Under the pieces are notes generated by a model. The model was not told the DNA's origin. It was given only the letters and a program-made list of their open reading frames with translations, and made no database searches. 64,000 nt of DNA from Kryptolebias marmoratus (lineage: Eukaryota; Chordata; Actinopteri; Cyprinodontiformes; Rivulidae): positions 15,722,533 to 15,786,532 of the forward strand of contig NC_051440.1 of assembly GCF_001649575.2 (NCBI RefSeq), read 5' to 3'. Positions 49,751-62,329 of the stretch are shown here, piece after piece (positions within the stretch are counted from its first letter, which is position 1; every line of letters starts with the position of its first letter). The translations under genes and the position numbers were made by a program.

Positions 49751-52050
49751 AACAGCTGAATGCCAGCTGTCACCTCTGTGCTCAATGAGGGAAGATGGAT
49801 AGGTGGATGCTGAGTGTGTGATGAGGTTGGCCTGTGGGCACAGACCCAGTCCACACCAGAGGGCAGATTCAGCTTTGCTCATGAACAATAGGAAGGTCAT
49901 CCCAAATACATTCTGGTGGGCTGAGTGGCCACAGCACCACCTCTCACTTTGCTCTGTGCTTTCAGATCTGGCCTTGCTCGTGTTGTTCCTGTTGCCGCAT
50001 TTGCCCTCTCTCCACTCAAAAAAGCTACTACGTTCAGTGAAATGAATATAAATGTGGTAATCTGAGCTGCAGAGTGTACACTGCCAAGTCTCTGCAAAGA
50101 CCACACACAGGATAAGCTGGCACGGGAGCAAAGAACGGCAAGTGAAAACAGAAAAAGGAGATTTCTGCCAGAATGTCAGCTGGGTCTTTACATGAGATTG
50201 CACACACCATGGAACATGTGTTCAACGTGTCCCATTTCATGCTGAGCAGCTCTGTTTTATTGTTCAGTGATAAATCCTGAGATTTGTCACAACTGCCACA
50301 TTTTTCATTGTTCAGACTTCCGTGCCACTGCTGTCTTCGGCGCGTGTACAGTGTGCTTTCGAGTGATTGACACCAGTCAGATAAAACCGCGCCTTTATTC
50401 TGGGACATTGACATATGTCAAATGACCTGAATCATATAAATAATAGCCCTGTATGCTCAGTGGGTTTCATCATTACAGCAGCATGGGGCATCGATAAGTT
50501 TTCATTATGTTGAGATGCTACGTCTATAGTATGACTTAAACAGTGCCAGGCAGCAAGAGTCGAGTGATGACATTATGAAGGGGTCAACAGAGCCTGTCTG
50601 CAGCTTTGATATTTTATCAATAAGACTTCATGTTTCCACACCTGGATGTCCTCTCTGCTGTAATGATCAACAAGGGGTTGCCATCAGTCAATAGAATGTT
50701 ATGGTTTCTTCCCAGGGCAAGAGATGATGAAAGCATTGTCTTCATATGCCTCCAGTCATCAAGGCACTATAACAAATCCAGTTACTTATTTTCATTTTTT
50801 CCTATCGTTCACCATGGAGAGGTTAAACTCAAACATCTTGTCTTTGAGGTAAAACTCATCCCATTGACGGCCCTGAAAACATGAGCAATGTGGGAGATAA
50901 GTAACAGCAGAAGCGCTTCCACGCAGCTTTGTTCAACAAAGTCACGAGGGTGATGGTTTTTTTTGTTGTTGTTTTTGTGAAGTATTGATCTTAACGTTGC
51001 ACTTCATGTTTGGCTTTCATCGGGGAAAAAGATGAGTAAAGAGAGACTTTATTAAATCAGAAGATCCACTTTTAGGCAGGGGCATCCCAATTCTTTCTTC
51101 TCCTCTTTTCCTGCCTTTGTATTTTGAGTGTGATTTTGTACAAATTATTGACAGCGCCTTTGGGAAGTTGATGCTGAACCCTTTAAGCTGTTATACAAGT
51201 GTATACAAGAGCTGCTTTGTATCCTCAGTGCACTTTATGATTCAAAGTGGTGTTTGTTCAGCCTGGCTCCTTCTACACTTTATCGTGTAGGGTGCAGCAC
51301 TTTTCACAGCACTTTTATAGTCGTGCTCACTTTTGGGCTTGAGCCTCTTTTCCCATAGGAGCCTATTATCCTCCTTAACATATGCAAAAGCTCGCTGGAT
51401 TGTGCATCATACTCACTTAGGGACTTGACACACTCATGGTACGAAGCGTGTGGTTCTGTGCGGGCTGCTTAGCATTACTGTTGGGGGGGTGCTTCTCATT
51501 TAGAAAGCTCTCTTCACTCTGAGGACTTTCACAAAAAAGTCATAAGTTCTGAGCGAACATGAAGGGTCATACATCAGAGAGAGGATGTCATAATAGCTTC
51601 GGTTTCTTGAAAAAGCCAGCATTTAAAACAACATTGAAGCCTGGACATGTGTATTGATTTTATTCATATTCATCTTTTAGTTTAAAAAAAAGTAAAAGGA
51701 ATACCCTTACAGTCTTTTATTTCTTGCAACAAAAACAACAAAAATGCATTTTTTGGATTTTGATCATTCTACAGATTGCTGCATTCGCTTTGAGAAGCAA
51801 AAGGCCGTAAATGTTTTTTAATTAGATTCAAGGACACTGAAAAACTTGCATGTTTTTTTTTCTCATCACCATGTCTGTTCTGAAAGCTTACTCTCAATCG
51901 AAGTAGGGGGCACCTCAGCAACTCTTTGATTTCAGCTATGAAATTTTAATTTGAAAAAAAAAAAGAAAGGAGGGAACATATTGCTCTCATTCAAATCTAA
52001 CTTTGTTCCCTCAAACTGGAAGATTGGATTTTCTTAATTAAATTATCCCC
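49751..52050. other. Noncoding DNA, partly balanced composition
   Basis: No gene was recognised. The part 49760-50420 has overlapping domain-free frames on both strands, including the longest frame in the window, which argues for chance openness in mid-GC DNA. It includes GAGTGATTGACACC (50350-50363, a TALE/PBX-like site). The rest is AT-rich with simple T and A runs. Confidence 0.45.
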
Positions 52051-52640
52051 CTTGTTCACATACTCAAGGGGGCCATTGGCTCAAGGCAGTGAGAAAAATG
52101 TGTCTGGGTTTTTTGGATGCTTGGCTGGCATAATGCTGGTTTGTGAAGAGAATGAAATGTTTTGTTCTGGTTGGACTCCTTTTTTCCATTCCATTTGGAC
52201 TCCTTTTTTCCTAACTGGCCGTCCCTGCTTTCTTCTGTGCTCCTCTGTGTTGTGCCAGCATCAGCCCTGAGCCTCTCACCGAGAGAAGGCTTTGATGTGT
52301 CCCCACTGTGCCGCCGCCCCCTTGTGCCCTGATTGGTGGATAGCAGGCGGGGCTGGCGGGGCGATGTGGGAGTGGATGGGGGATGAAAGGAAACGGGGCA
52401 GCAAGGGGGCACCTGCACACAGAGCCCTGCCTGTGTGTCTGCTTCATCTTCAACTGCTTCCCTTGACCGTAGGCTGAACTCCTGTGTCAGCAACCATCAC
52501 ACGGTCGCCATGACCTCCCTTTCCCTTTCTCTCCCGCGCTCTCAATTTATTTCTTCTTTCTCTCTTCCCACATGTACCCCTCTTTTCTTTGCCTCCATTT
52601 AGGCCATCTCCCTAGAAATGTGTTATGGAAGAGCTGCAGA
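52051..52640. other. GC-richer block with short tandem duplication
   Basis: Two near-identical pieces, TTGGACTCCTTTTTTCC at 52170-52186 and TTTGGACTCCTTTTTTCC at 52194-52211, form a local direct repeat. From 52250 to 52450 the sequence is GC-rich (GCCGCCGCCCC; GGCGGGGCTGGCGGGGCGAT, 52348-52367) with open frames on both strands up to 145 codons and no domain. GATTGGTGG (a CCAAT box on the minus strand) lies at 52331-52339, so a small promoter is conceivable, but no transcript structure is visible. Confidence 0.3.
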
Positions 52641-55600
52641 TGACAGGTGAATCTCTCTTTAGGCCAAAAGTTCTTCTTTATTTAGAGGGATTTCCCAAAC
52701 CACAAAGAGTTCCCCATTTTTAAATGATGTTTAGATAGATCATATATGTCTGACTATACTCGTAAACCGAAAAGCGATTATACAACTCCTTTCTCAGAGA
52801 ATTTAATCAAATTTAAGCCTTCTAAAGGTCAGTACAAAAGGACCATCTAGCTCTGTTTTTCAAAACCTTTATTGGCATGCCTCCATAGTTTCATCACATT
52901 ATTACGCCAAAGCATTCAAGTGAATGACAATGAATATTTCAATCATATATTTTGCTTTGTACAAAAAAAGTTACTTTTTTCTTATGACTAAAATATTTTG
53001 TTTACATAGTGGTGATCCATACTTTAACTGGAGCAACAGTAGCGGCCGATTTTTCAGTAATTGTGCAGTAACCGAAAACAAGACTTAAACATGCAGCTTT
53101 TTTGCAGCTTCCCCATTCTGTTTAAGAACCTCTATAACAAGAATTCACACTTATAGTGTTGAAATTACAATGTGAGATGTTTACCATATTTTCCAGCATC
53201 TGGTCACAAAAACCTAAATCTGAAAAAAGTCAGAACACTAAAATAAAAAAAGAAAACCAAAAGACACAGATTGTTGCATTTAGCCTAACTTTCATTTCAT
53301 GACAATCAACGCGTACCGACAACATTTCATATGTTGCCTAATTAAATTTGTTGCATTTGTTTTCATTTGTTATTCATATGTTCTTCAGGTGTTTTGTCTA
53401 TTTTTTTTCTCGCAAATATGTCTTAATCTGACTAACAACACCAGGTTGCCTCTTGCATTTGTACAGTCAAAATTCTTTATGAACTCTCTGCTGTGGACAG
53501 CTCAGGACTGCAGGCCATCCCTAAAACTCTTTTAGGGAACTAAAACTCTTTTGTCTTTTTTAATGTGTGCAGAATATGTATATTGAAAAATGAAAGGACA
53601 TCCCTGAAAACGATGTTTTGAAGACAACAAATATTGCTCCAAAACCTCAACACACTTTTGATGTTTTGATTTTCTCCTCAACCGAAACACGAAGTTTTGT
53701 GGCGGCTACGGCTCAGTGCAGTTATTTTCTTTTAAATACAACCACTCTTTCCCAAAGCCATCAAGAAAAAAACCAAAAAAAAAAACACAATCTACTGGTC
53801 TCAGCTTAAACCTGCTGTAACCTCCATTTGTTGAAACAAATGCTCTGTAACTGTTCTTTAACCTATACATGTAAAAGTCATTTGAAAGAGTGTCTGCTTT
53901 TGGAAAACTTTTCTCATATATGTAAAAGCAGAAAAAACATATTTACAAGGAAAGTATTCTGTTACGTAGGTACAAATGAGACCTGATATGTAAACTAGCT
54001 TCAAGCCACTGATGATACACAGGGAGAACTGAGTGCTTAAAATTTTGTGCATATGAAGGAAGAGGGCTTAAAACAAAGTTTGCCACAGTTTAAGACATCA
54101 CCAGCTTTGACAAAAAAAAACAATAATGCTTTAATATGAGATCAGGCTGCTATGATGTATGATTTTATGCTTGCTCTTCTAAGAGGCAGCATGTTTCCTG
54201 CAGCTTCAATTCTGACCCTCCTTTCTAATGATGCTGATGTACGGTCATGCCTCTGTTCTCAGGGAACACTATATGATTAAGATCTGTACACTTCTTAAAG
54301 CTATTTGGTTTACAGAGATCTTAGCTGACCCTTTGTAAATGCAGTTGTTGCAGAGGTGACCTCCTTGTAAATGAGGGTCATGGTTCAGGTGCAGGAGGTC
54401 ATACGAGTCAGCTCGCTCTGTGCATGAGGGCACCACAGTGGCTGCCATTGCTTCGACCCCTAAATGCTGAACGTGCATTTGATTGTGTTAGGGCCAATAA
54501 AGTATGGTGCTCCAAGGCAACAGAGAGGTCACCTCTGGGCCCGTTGAGATGTGAAAGGTGACAGGCAGCAGGATCTAAGCCAATAGAACTCAAACAGCAT
54601 CTGTCAGATGTCTTCGACAGGAGTGTTTGCTCAGCAGATAGACAGCCTTCTTTTAAAGAGTCTAGTACTTTGTAGGCGAGAAATATTTCCCATGCTTTAG
54701 GGGACTGTGCAGAGTCTAAAACTGCTACTTGTAGAAACAAATAACAAAGTAAGATTTGAAATGAAAGATAAAATTCCTCCATCATCTGATCTGTCTTGCA
54801 TCAATATCAGCTTTGTTTTCCGTCACTTAGATGTCTGAGGGGAAAACTCGATGGGATTGTTAAAGAAGTGTAAAATACTTCCAAGGCTGCCTGTGCTTGA
54901 GAATTTCAGAGCAAAGAATCGCAACACACAGCACTTAGGCCAAATCCCAAAGGCCGTGACTGGCGCAGCGTGTCCCACATTAGCTCAACCACAGCTCACT
55001 GAAATGGACTCGCCTGAGTGGAATGAAACCCATAAGGCACCATGCACACCACGCCAGCGGCTTTATCAAACAAAGATCAATGGACGGCAGTATTCACTCT
55101 GGGCACCCAAGCTGCAAGGACAAATACAGTATCGTGGAGGGGGTTGTGAGAGTCATTGATAGGCTTAGGCTGTGTATGTGTACGTCTCAACCTCTTTAAT
55201 CAGGTTTCCCCAACCGCAAACACTGGGCGTGAAGTGATGCGTTTCAGGCAGCGAGCCTTTCAGGCACGACAAAAGGTGCGAGGAGCTGTGGGACTCGGGG
55301 CCCGGCCCTCTCATTCGATGAATGTCTCTTAGTATTTTAAGGGAGCTCAAAAGGCTTTTGCCCTTCCAGCTGTAAAACTAGTAGACAGGGAGCCACTACA
55401 ATTGCCCAGGCAGGACTGAGAATCCACACAAAACTGCAGCATTTATTCTGAAGGAACCAGTCAGGCTTTGACATAGACCTGATTATAATGTAGAGCGTCA
55501 TTAACAAAATGTTAGTCATGATGTGTTGAGTTTGTTAGAATGTAATACAAAAGTACATTAATGAAGTGAAGTTATTAGTTAAAAAAGTAACATCCCCAAA

Positions 55601-56599
55601 ACTAATATCTTTCTTTACTGCATCTATGAACAGTTTTAATGTTTAAAAATGTATTTCAAAACAAGCTGTATTGAATCTCAACACGTTTGTCTACACAAAT
55701 AGAAAGTGCATATTTCTGTTTGTTTTTTCTTTCTTTTATAATTCTGCTCCACATTCCTCCACTATGTTAATCCTCATTTTCACCGGTCTATATATAAGAG
55801 CACTAACTGAAACTCTGTTCATCATTTTTGCATCTCAAGCCGGTGACCTGGACAAGGCTGGAGCCACAAACCCCTCAGCGGTGATCATTTATTTATGAAG
55901 TGGTTCTATTAGGTTCAATAATAAAGTAACCAGATTTTTTAGATGGCACTGTACATTTCCAGTTCACAAGTTCATTTACAAATTAAGTCAGTGTTTTTGT
56001 GTATAAAATTAAAAATAGAGAGATTGTGCATCTACGTCACGACAATCAAAATTCAAAAAAGCAAAGAAGTTAATATCATCACTGGTACCTGTCAATATTA
56101 GAAAGGATGGAAACAGTTCCTGAGTTTGATATTAGAAAACAGGAAATAAAAGGTAGAAATTAGGATCCAAGCAACTTTCTCACATTTTAAATTGTATTAA
56201 TAAAGAACAGGGAGGATTGTATGGATCACCAATATATTAGCCTTTGCTCTGTTTCATCTCTTGTAATAAAATCTTTACCTTTCTTTCAACTCCATCTTTC
56301 ATCTCCATTCCCACTTTGCTTTATCTCCACTCTGACTGCCTTGAAAAGACATTAGTGGTGAAATTATGAAGTCACCCCACCACTAACTCCTTTAAGTACT
56401 TGAAGACGAAGCGTGGTGGGAAGTTTCTGTGTCCAAGTGCAGGGAAGTATCAAAAGAAAACCAGGTATTGTATTGATGTCTATTTACAATAAGCATACAT
56501 TGGAACGCAAGCTGAGGAATAAAAGTTTTAAAAAGTCCTACCATCTGAGGAATAAAAGATTATTATGCTTCAAATAACTTTGACAACAATGTTTAAGAA
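52641..56599. other. Noncoding DNA, no gene recognised
   Basis: AT-rich from 52641 to about 54170. The part 54170-55340 is balanced and non-repetitive, with domain-free frames on both strands and motifs such as GGTCATACGAGTCAGCTCGC; it may include regulatory DNA. From 55340 on it is AT-rich again. No repeat family was identified. Confidence 0.45.
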
Positions 56600-56609
56600 A
56601 TAAGAAAGA

Positions 56610-57115
56610 ACCATGGGCTGAAATAAAAATTCAACCTGGAGAGACTCACGACAAAGAGAAGCTGCAATTAAATGGTTTTATTTGACATGAATGACATAAG
56701 ATATTTGGCACTCGGACCTCGGTGGAAGACGTGAGTGTTGACAATAGCAATGCACTTCGAGGAGAAGCTCAGGTTGAGCATTAGAGGCGTCTTCCCCGGG
56801 CCGGACACTGGTGGTGGAGGTCGAAGAGGGGAACGAAGCTTGAGGGAGCTGGGAAACTGGAGGTGGAGAAGGGGTGGAGGTGGGCTGAAGATCGGCCGGC
56901 GAACGGATGGGGCCATGATGGAAGTCCTTTTAAACGAAGGCTTGTTCGCTGATTGGATACACTGGAGGCGCGGTCGGATGCTGATGGGCTGAGATGGAGG
57001 CGCGGTCTGATGCTGATAGGCTGGAGTGGAGGTGCTCGACGCAGCGATTAGATGCAGGTGAGGCTGAAGCAGGTCTTCCAGTCTGAATTTACGCCTAGGC
57101 TTCATCAAACAAAGC
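56610..57115 (-). mobile_element. Candidate solo LTR (retrotransposon or old retrovirus-like)
   Basis: A CpG-rich island in AT-rich DNA reads on the minus strand like an LTR. First comes a U3-like part with tandem units of about 32 bases (56963-57026 and beyond), each carrying a CCAAT-like ATCAGC core. Next are CCAATCAGCG (ATTGG on plus at 56952-56956) and the TATA-like TTTAAAAG (plus 56927-56934). About 245 bases downstream comes the poly(A) signal AATAAA (plus 56677-56682), then a T-rich U5-like end. The minus strand is open for 149 codons (56668-57117) but is proline-rich with no domain. No gag or pol sequence flanks it, and I could not define TG/CA ends or a target duplication, so the boundaries are approximate. 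A CpG-rich cellular promoter is the alternative. Confidence 0.5.
56963..57026 (-). repeat. Tandem 32-bp units in LTR-like block
   Basis: Two adjacent units (56963-56994 and 56995-57026), both starting TGGAGGCGCGGT and containing GATGCTGAT, agree at roughly 27 of 32 positions. A third, diverged unit starts at 57027 (TGGAGGTG). Repeats of this sort are typical of LTR enhancers. Confidence 0.8.
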
Positions 57116-57162
57116 AACTCCCTTAAAATTCACTGTCCAAAACTGAAACCAAAATGTCTGGG

Positions 57163-57214
57163 TTTTGTTTGTTTGTTTGTTTGTTTGTTTGTTTGTTTGT
57201 TTGTTTGTTTGTTT
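57163..57214. repeat. (TTTG)n microsatellite
   Basis: About 12 TTTG units, ending in a short T run. The poly-FVCL and QTNK reading frames on the two strands are artefacts. Confidence 0.97.
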
Positions 57215-57769
57215 TTTGGGAGTTCCCATATTGCACTTTTGGAGCCAGAGGTGGCACACTGGGGATTTGGGGCTGTACCATCGATATGAAAGTCCCACCT
57301 ACACACACCCCAAACTCACCATCAGATATTGTCAATCACAGTGTAACATGACACTCTTTTCAGTCTCAAATAACTGAAACCATCTTAAAAATGCATATGA
57401 CCATACATCAGCAAGGTAGGACTTATGTGAATCAACAATAATGAACATCTGGAAACAACTTTTGAAGTGTATTTTTATTTTTAGTCAGGAAAATGTCCCA
57501 TTTTTTACATGGAGGGGCAGAACTTAAAATTAGCTTTGTAGCCAGTCGACCTGGTTGCACTTGTGTTTTGTGGCTTCAACTTTCAGCTTCTTGTCCTGTG
57601 TCTAGTTATAATATACGTCAATGGTAAAAACCTGATCAGTTCTCTGTTACATCAACAGGCTGTAAGTTCTGAAAATGGCTGGTTACAAAAAAAAAAACTT
57701 TGCCTCATTAAATGTCCTGTCTGAAGACCTAGTGCAAGACTGACCATGATGTAAAGATTTACAAATTAG
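57215..57769. other. Unique noncoding DNA
   Basis: No gene or repeat was recognised. Confidence 0.5.
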
Positions 57770-57965
57770 TATTCAAGTGGAATGCTGTGAAATTTTTGAG
57801 ACTAGAGTTGTTTTTAGGGCACCCACAGTTCAGTTTTGGCTGTTCTCAAACTAGCCAGTAGGCTCATCATTTTGGTCAAAATGACAGAGCTATCTACAAC
57901 AGGTAAATGTTAACTATTCGTGAGCTTTCTACATAATGCCAATTCAAAAGAACTGAGCTTTACAA
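57770..57965 (+). mobile_element. Foldback element, family 1, right-arm copy
   Basis: It contains GAAATTTTTGAGACTAGAG, CAGTTTTGGCTGTTCTC, AACTAGCCAGTAGGCTCATC, ATTTTGGTCAAAATGACAG, GAGCTATCTACAACAGG and TAAATGTTAACTATTCGTG. The order matches the right arms of copies B and C and the 43825-44020 copy. No left arm is evident. Confidence 0.5.
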
Positions 57966-58739
57966 GACAGGTAAAAACAAGAACAACACTTCTTCTGCAA
58001 CACACTTAGCACAGAACGTGCACAAGTGTGCTAACTGGAATACCCCAAATGTGACACGGTGCTAATGATGTTCCGTAGCAGCTCCGATGCAAGTGTGTAA
58101 TTACAAACCGTCAACCTACAGTCAAATTAGATGTAAGTCCATGTGTATGTTTGACACATTAATTGTTGTTGACTGATTGCTTTGGCTGTGCTTTGTGCTC
58201 TGCAGCTGTGTTTCTTCACTGGTCTTCAGCTCATCTATCACAATACTGACCCTCTGCATCACCACGTTTAGCGGGAGAAAAACATTCTGCAAATGTTTGT
58301 TCACCTTTTTTGTTTTTTACAATTGCTACTCTAGCTTCTAGGCATAACAAAGCAGCCTTTAAAACAGATAAACGCGGGAAAATGCAGCAAGATGATTACT
58401 AATTAGAACTGTAGTTTGTCTTTCTTAACCTTTTGTGACTTTGTAAAATTGACTAACGACAAGGTTACAACATAGGTACCGAGTCACTTTGAGGGTATAC
58501 AGTAGAGGATATGTGCAGCTGACACAGAGCTCATCAGTCAGTGTCTGGCTATGTTGTTTACATGATTCAGAGGACTTACTGCTCATCACAGCCTGTGGCA
58601 CTGTGTCAGGAAAAGAGAGAAAGGATTGTAACTTTGGCCCTATTGTTTAACAGCTCACAAAGACAGAGGACACAGAAATTATTCTGAAGAGCAGGAGGCA
58701 CACGGTGGAAAATGACCTTTAACTGCACTTCCTTAGCTG
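57966..58739. other. Unique noncoding DNA
   Basis: No gene or repeat was recognised. Confidence 0.5.
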
Positions 58740-59110
58740 AATCTCATCCAATTAGAGCACTGTATATTTTCCCTAATAGCAGCTGATGAGGCAGGGCGTA
58801 TGAGCGAGCACGCCCGACTGGTGTTGCTATGCAGCGAGATGGCTGCTTAGCACCAGAGGAGCGCTGGGGAATAAGTGAGCAGAGAGCTTTAATTTGATAG
58901 GGTTAGAATCCTGCAGGCTCCGGGGTCGCGGGTCACTAGGAGCTCGTCTCACACTGAATATGAAGAAATCAGAAGTAAATTGCTTACATCTGCTGCCAGT
59001 GGCTGTGAAGGCTGTGATTGGCTCCCAGAGGTGTGCACTATCTAACTCAGGCAGCGGAAGGAGGCCTTGGCGCAAAGACGGCTCGTAATTGGAGTAATTC
59101 TGGATTAATA
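58740..59110. promoter_or_regulatory. Candidate conserved regulatory element
   Basis: A balanced, CpG-containing, non-repetitive block with CTCATCCAATTAGAGCAC (58742-58759), TTCCCTAATAGCAGCTGATG, GCTTTAATTTGATAGGG, GGCTGTGATTGGCTCCC and GTAATTGGAGTAATTCTGG. Clustered AATTA/TAATT cores and CCAAT-type boxes suggest an enhancer. Short frames on both strands have no domain. Confidence 0.35.
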
Positions 59111-59699
59111 GATGTTAAAAATCCTCCAAGCAGCTGGTTTGAAAAGCAATGCCCTTATGAAATCCTGCAGATCCACAGGGGTGTTTATCTTTTTTTTAAT
59201 CTCTCTTTTTTTTTAAAAGTGCTCTGCTTTGCAATCGCAGCAGCCATCTGTAAAAGCACAATTTCTCTGATGAAAACAATGATGCCTATAATATCAGACA
59301 GGCGAGCAGATAAACAAGGTAAACAAAAGTGTCGTGTAAAAATTACTTTCCATCAGTATTGTCCACATTCTGGAATGAGAGGAAATAGCATGGTGTATTA
59401 CAGCCAATGAATAATGTTACTTCAGGTCAAAGTTTCAGAGGCTCCATATTGCCTCCTCCATGTCTCCAGCTATAGATTCCATCCCAGCTAACTGGTTTGT
59501 TTGTCTTGAATCCATTGTGCTTTCTGCTGCTATGTCTCCACACGTCGAATACTTTATTATAATTTTCCCTTGTCAGTGTCACACAAATCCACAGACCCTA
59601 CTTTGGGATTGTGTCCAACAGAAAATGGGACAGGCTGTGAATTATCACAAATGCTTTGGCAAATGACACTTCATTGGAAGGTCTTTGTCACCAATTATG
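59111..59699. other. Noncoding DNA
   Basis: No gene was recognised. T-rich runs lie at 59189-59215. The remainder is non-repetitive and may extend the neighbouring regulatory-looking blocks. Confidence 0.45.
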
Positions 59700-60190
59700 T
59701 GTCTATTAAGAAACAGTCAATCAGTCAATGTGCAAATAGCTAACCCTCCAAGGGCTCAGCTATTGACAGGATTCTGTCAATAGTCCATCTGATATGATTT
59801 AGATGTGGAAGAACCGTGTGATCACCACAGACGCTTGACAATCCCGCTGAATGTTTAAAGACCAGTGTTCACTCTCTTAGTTTATGGACCAACAGTTATT
59901 TTAATGAGCCTTGGATGAGCCAGTGCAAAAAGAGCCAAGCAACTTGCTGCGCGTGAACCTTTTGATTAGAAGGTCTTCGGGACATCAAGTAAAGGTCTCT
60001 TCTTTGCTTGCCAAAATAAAATTTCCCATTTCACATCATGGGCTGCACATTTTTGGGTTATGTAACACAAATGAGCCACTTTCCTCTTGTCTTGTGGCCT
60101 CCAGCATATTACGCTGCAGCCACATTTGACTAAACCAAAACGCAAATTGGATGTCTGGCAGACTAATTTGATTTCCCAAAAACCCCTGAA
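59700..60190. promoter_or_regulatory. Candidate regulatory element with TALE-type palindrome
   Basis: A non-repetitive block around the perfect palindrome at 59760-59783. Nearby are tandem CAGTCAAT steps (59714-59729) and a run of TGACAG, CTGTCA and TGACAATCC cores, the recognition sequence type of MEIS/PKNOX/TGIF homeodomain proteins. No coding frame is convincing. Confidence 0.35.
59760..59783. promoter_or_regulatory. Perfect 10-bp palindrome of TALE-type sites
   Basis: CTATTGACAG (59760-59769) and CTGTCAATAG (59774-59783) are exact reverse complements with a four-base loop GATT. Each arm contains TGACAG, the core of MEIS/TGIF-type sites, so the pair could bind a dimer or form a hairpin. 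Binding is inference. Confidence 0.55.
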
Positions 60191-60580
60191 ACTGGAAGCC
60201 TGTTAGTTACCTCAAATGATGGACGCTAATATTGTGTGTTTCAGCATGTAACTGCAGCTCGGCAGACTGTCCCATCCTAATCAAAACAGTTGCTTCCCAA
60301 ATGTTATTGCATTATGTTGCCATTTTCAGATAAATGACTGTAAAACCGCTCAGTGCTGATGTCCACGCAGAAGCACATTATATTCACTGGCTTACTCTGG
60401 TTTCATGGAGTCCCACTGTCTCAATTTGGTAACTTATACACTTGAGATAATGGGCTGCAAAACCAGCACTAAATAAAACAACTCTTTTCACCATAAAAAA
60501 TATGGGCATGAAGATATACATTTTTTAGCATTTCAAATCAGATTTTCAAATCTTATTGCAGGCAAGCTAAGTATTTTCTG
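60191..60580. other. Unique noncoding DNA
   Basis: No gene or repeat was recognised. Confidence 0.5.
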
Positions 60581-60776
60581 TTAAAGCAATAATTTAGATC
60601 TTTTTCAGTCAAGTACTGTGGAAAGGCTATGAACGACGAATGTCTTGCTTGCCATAGATAGTCCTTTGAATGGCCTGAAACTGGAGAAATTTAGTGTAAT
60701 TCTGACCAAATTGACAAGTTAATGGCTAATCTAAGCAAGGCTCTGGCCTGAGTGGATGGCTGAACTTTCCCTTTAA
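60581..60776. mobile_element. Foldback element, family 1, short copy
   Basis: The left end TTAAAGCAATAATTTAG (60581-60597) and the right end AACTTTCCCTTTAA (60763-60776) are degenerate inverted copies. Inside are CTATGAACGACGAATGTCTT, GCCATAGATAGTCCTTTGAAT, CTGAAACTGGAGAAATTTAG, CAAGTTAATGGCTAATC and CAAGGCTCTGGCC, the left-arm order. The centre and right arm are deleted, leaving about 200 bases. This copy helps set the element's ends. Confidence 0.55.
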
Positions 60777-62329
60777 GGCAGCATCATTTCACTCCAAAAG
60801 CTGTCACCAGAAGGTCAGAGACAAGCATAGCTGCTTCATGTGGAAGCTAAGAGATAAACGCCTCTGCTTTCAGACTGATTGGATTATAACACAAATATTT
60901 TTTGACATTGAATGTGCAGAAGTTTTCAAGCTCTGATGCAGCCTGCTAGATGATTAAACCTAGTAGCAGAGCACATGCTTCCACTCTGAAGCCCCAAAGA
61001 CAGTTATTTCTTGACATACCATGCATATGATTTGCCTCAGCTATTGTCATTAGGTTGATAAGTGCATCTTTTCAATTTCCCCCAAGCACACAGGAGACTC
61101 TTTATGCTCAGGATAGATCAGGCCGGCCGTAAGTGACCTGATAGTCCTTAACTATCTGCCATAATTACCATGACAGACTCACTTAAGCTTCTCCTCCATC
61201 TAGCAGCATTACGGACATAGATAATGCTCAGGATTGTTGTTGTGCATAAAGACCATGAACTGCCAAAAAAAATAAAAAATGTAGAGAGGCATCTACAGGT
61301 TAGAAAGGAAAAAAAGAGTGTCAGGTGGACTTAGAATATTCCACTGGGATGTTGTTTAAAGACTGACAGGGATTAGAATAATTAGTCACTGTGAAGGGAG
61401 TCAAGCACATCGTCGGCTTTTTCTCTTTTGATCTGGTTTCTACAGATTTTAAAAGACATAAATACTAAATAGAAATCTAAATCAAGTAATAAACTAACTT
61501 CAAAATGGACGTTTTTTTTATCTTCCTCCTCAGGGAAGAATTGCAAATATATTCTTTGTGCTTACTTTATTTTTACACTTTAGTTTTTCAACAGGCAGAA
61601 GGCTCAGATATTCTGATTCATGTTTTTTTCTTCTTCTTCTTCTTTTTGGCACATTTGATAATAAAATAACACTTTCTTGTTTCTGATTTGATTTGCGTTA
61701 AGAAGAAAATAAAAATGAAAATAAACAGATAATCATTAAAAGTGGAGAAGTCTCCCCGCTCATAAATCAGTGGTGGGTGTTCCAGCTGAGGTAGCTCAAT
61801 AAGCTTTCCCTTAAACATTGGCCCATGGTAATGGGAATATCTCAGGGTCAATCGGGGTTAGGCAGTCTTCCTCAACAGGAAATGAGCTTTTGGTGGGCTG
61901 TGTTCCCAAGGTAATGAACAATGTGTGTGTGTGTTTAATCTTAGCTAATATTGCTATAATAACTGGATAAATTATTAAAAACAAGCAAATGGTAACAATC
62001 TAATGACCACCAATAGGATTTGTTATGTTATTTTACAACTTTACCAGTATGGTGGGGATCCATTCTGAAAGTTGTTGGTTTTTTTTCAGGTTTGCCAAAG
62101 TTTTAGTTTTGTTTGGGACCATCTGGATATGGCAACACCTAAGATAGGGTTAAAGGTCATTACTTTTTTTACAAATTCCTTCTCAGCAAATGAACATCCT
62201 CAGAATGTGTCCTCCTCCACCAGCTTTAAATCCTTGCATATCCTGCATTCACACATCCCCATGAGTGAGGCATCACATCTTTGTGCTTTTTATCATCTGT
62301 AAGGTCATTATTGTCTCGAGTCTGTCGTG
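60777..62329. other. Noncoding DNA with short simple repeats
   Basis: No gene was recognised. The part 60960-61260 is non-repetitive and may be regulatory (CATAATTACCATGACAGAC). Simple tracts: TTC repeat at 61625-61646 and (TG)n at 61922-61934. Confidence 0.45.

Noticed and set aside
49637..50203. Longest open frame (188 codons, minus strand)
   Set aside because: No recognisable domain, signal or repeat structure. Other long frames overlap it on both strands, as happens by chance in mid-GC DNA.
57095..57377. FVCL and QTNK repeat peptides
   Set aside because: Translation of the (TTTG)n microsatellite on both strands.
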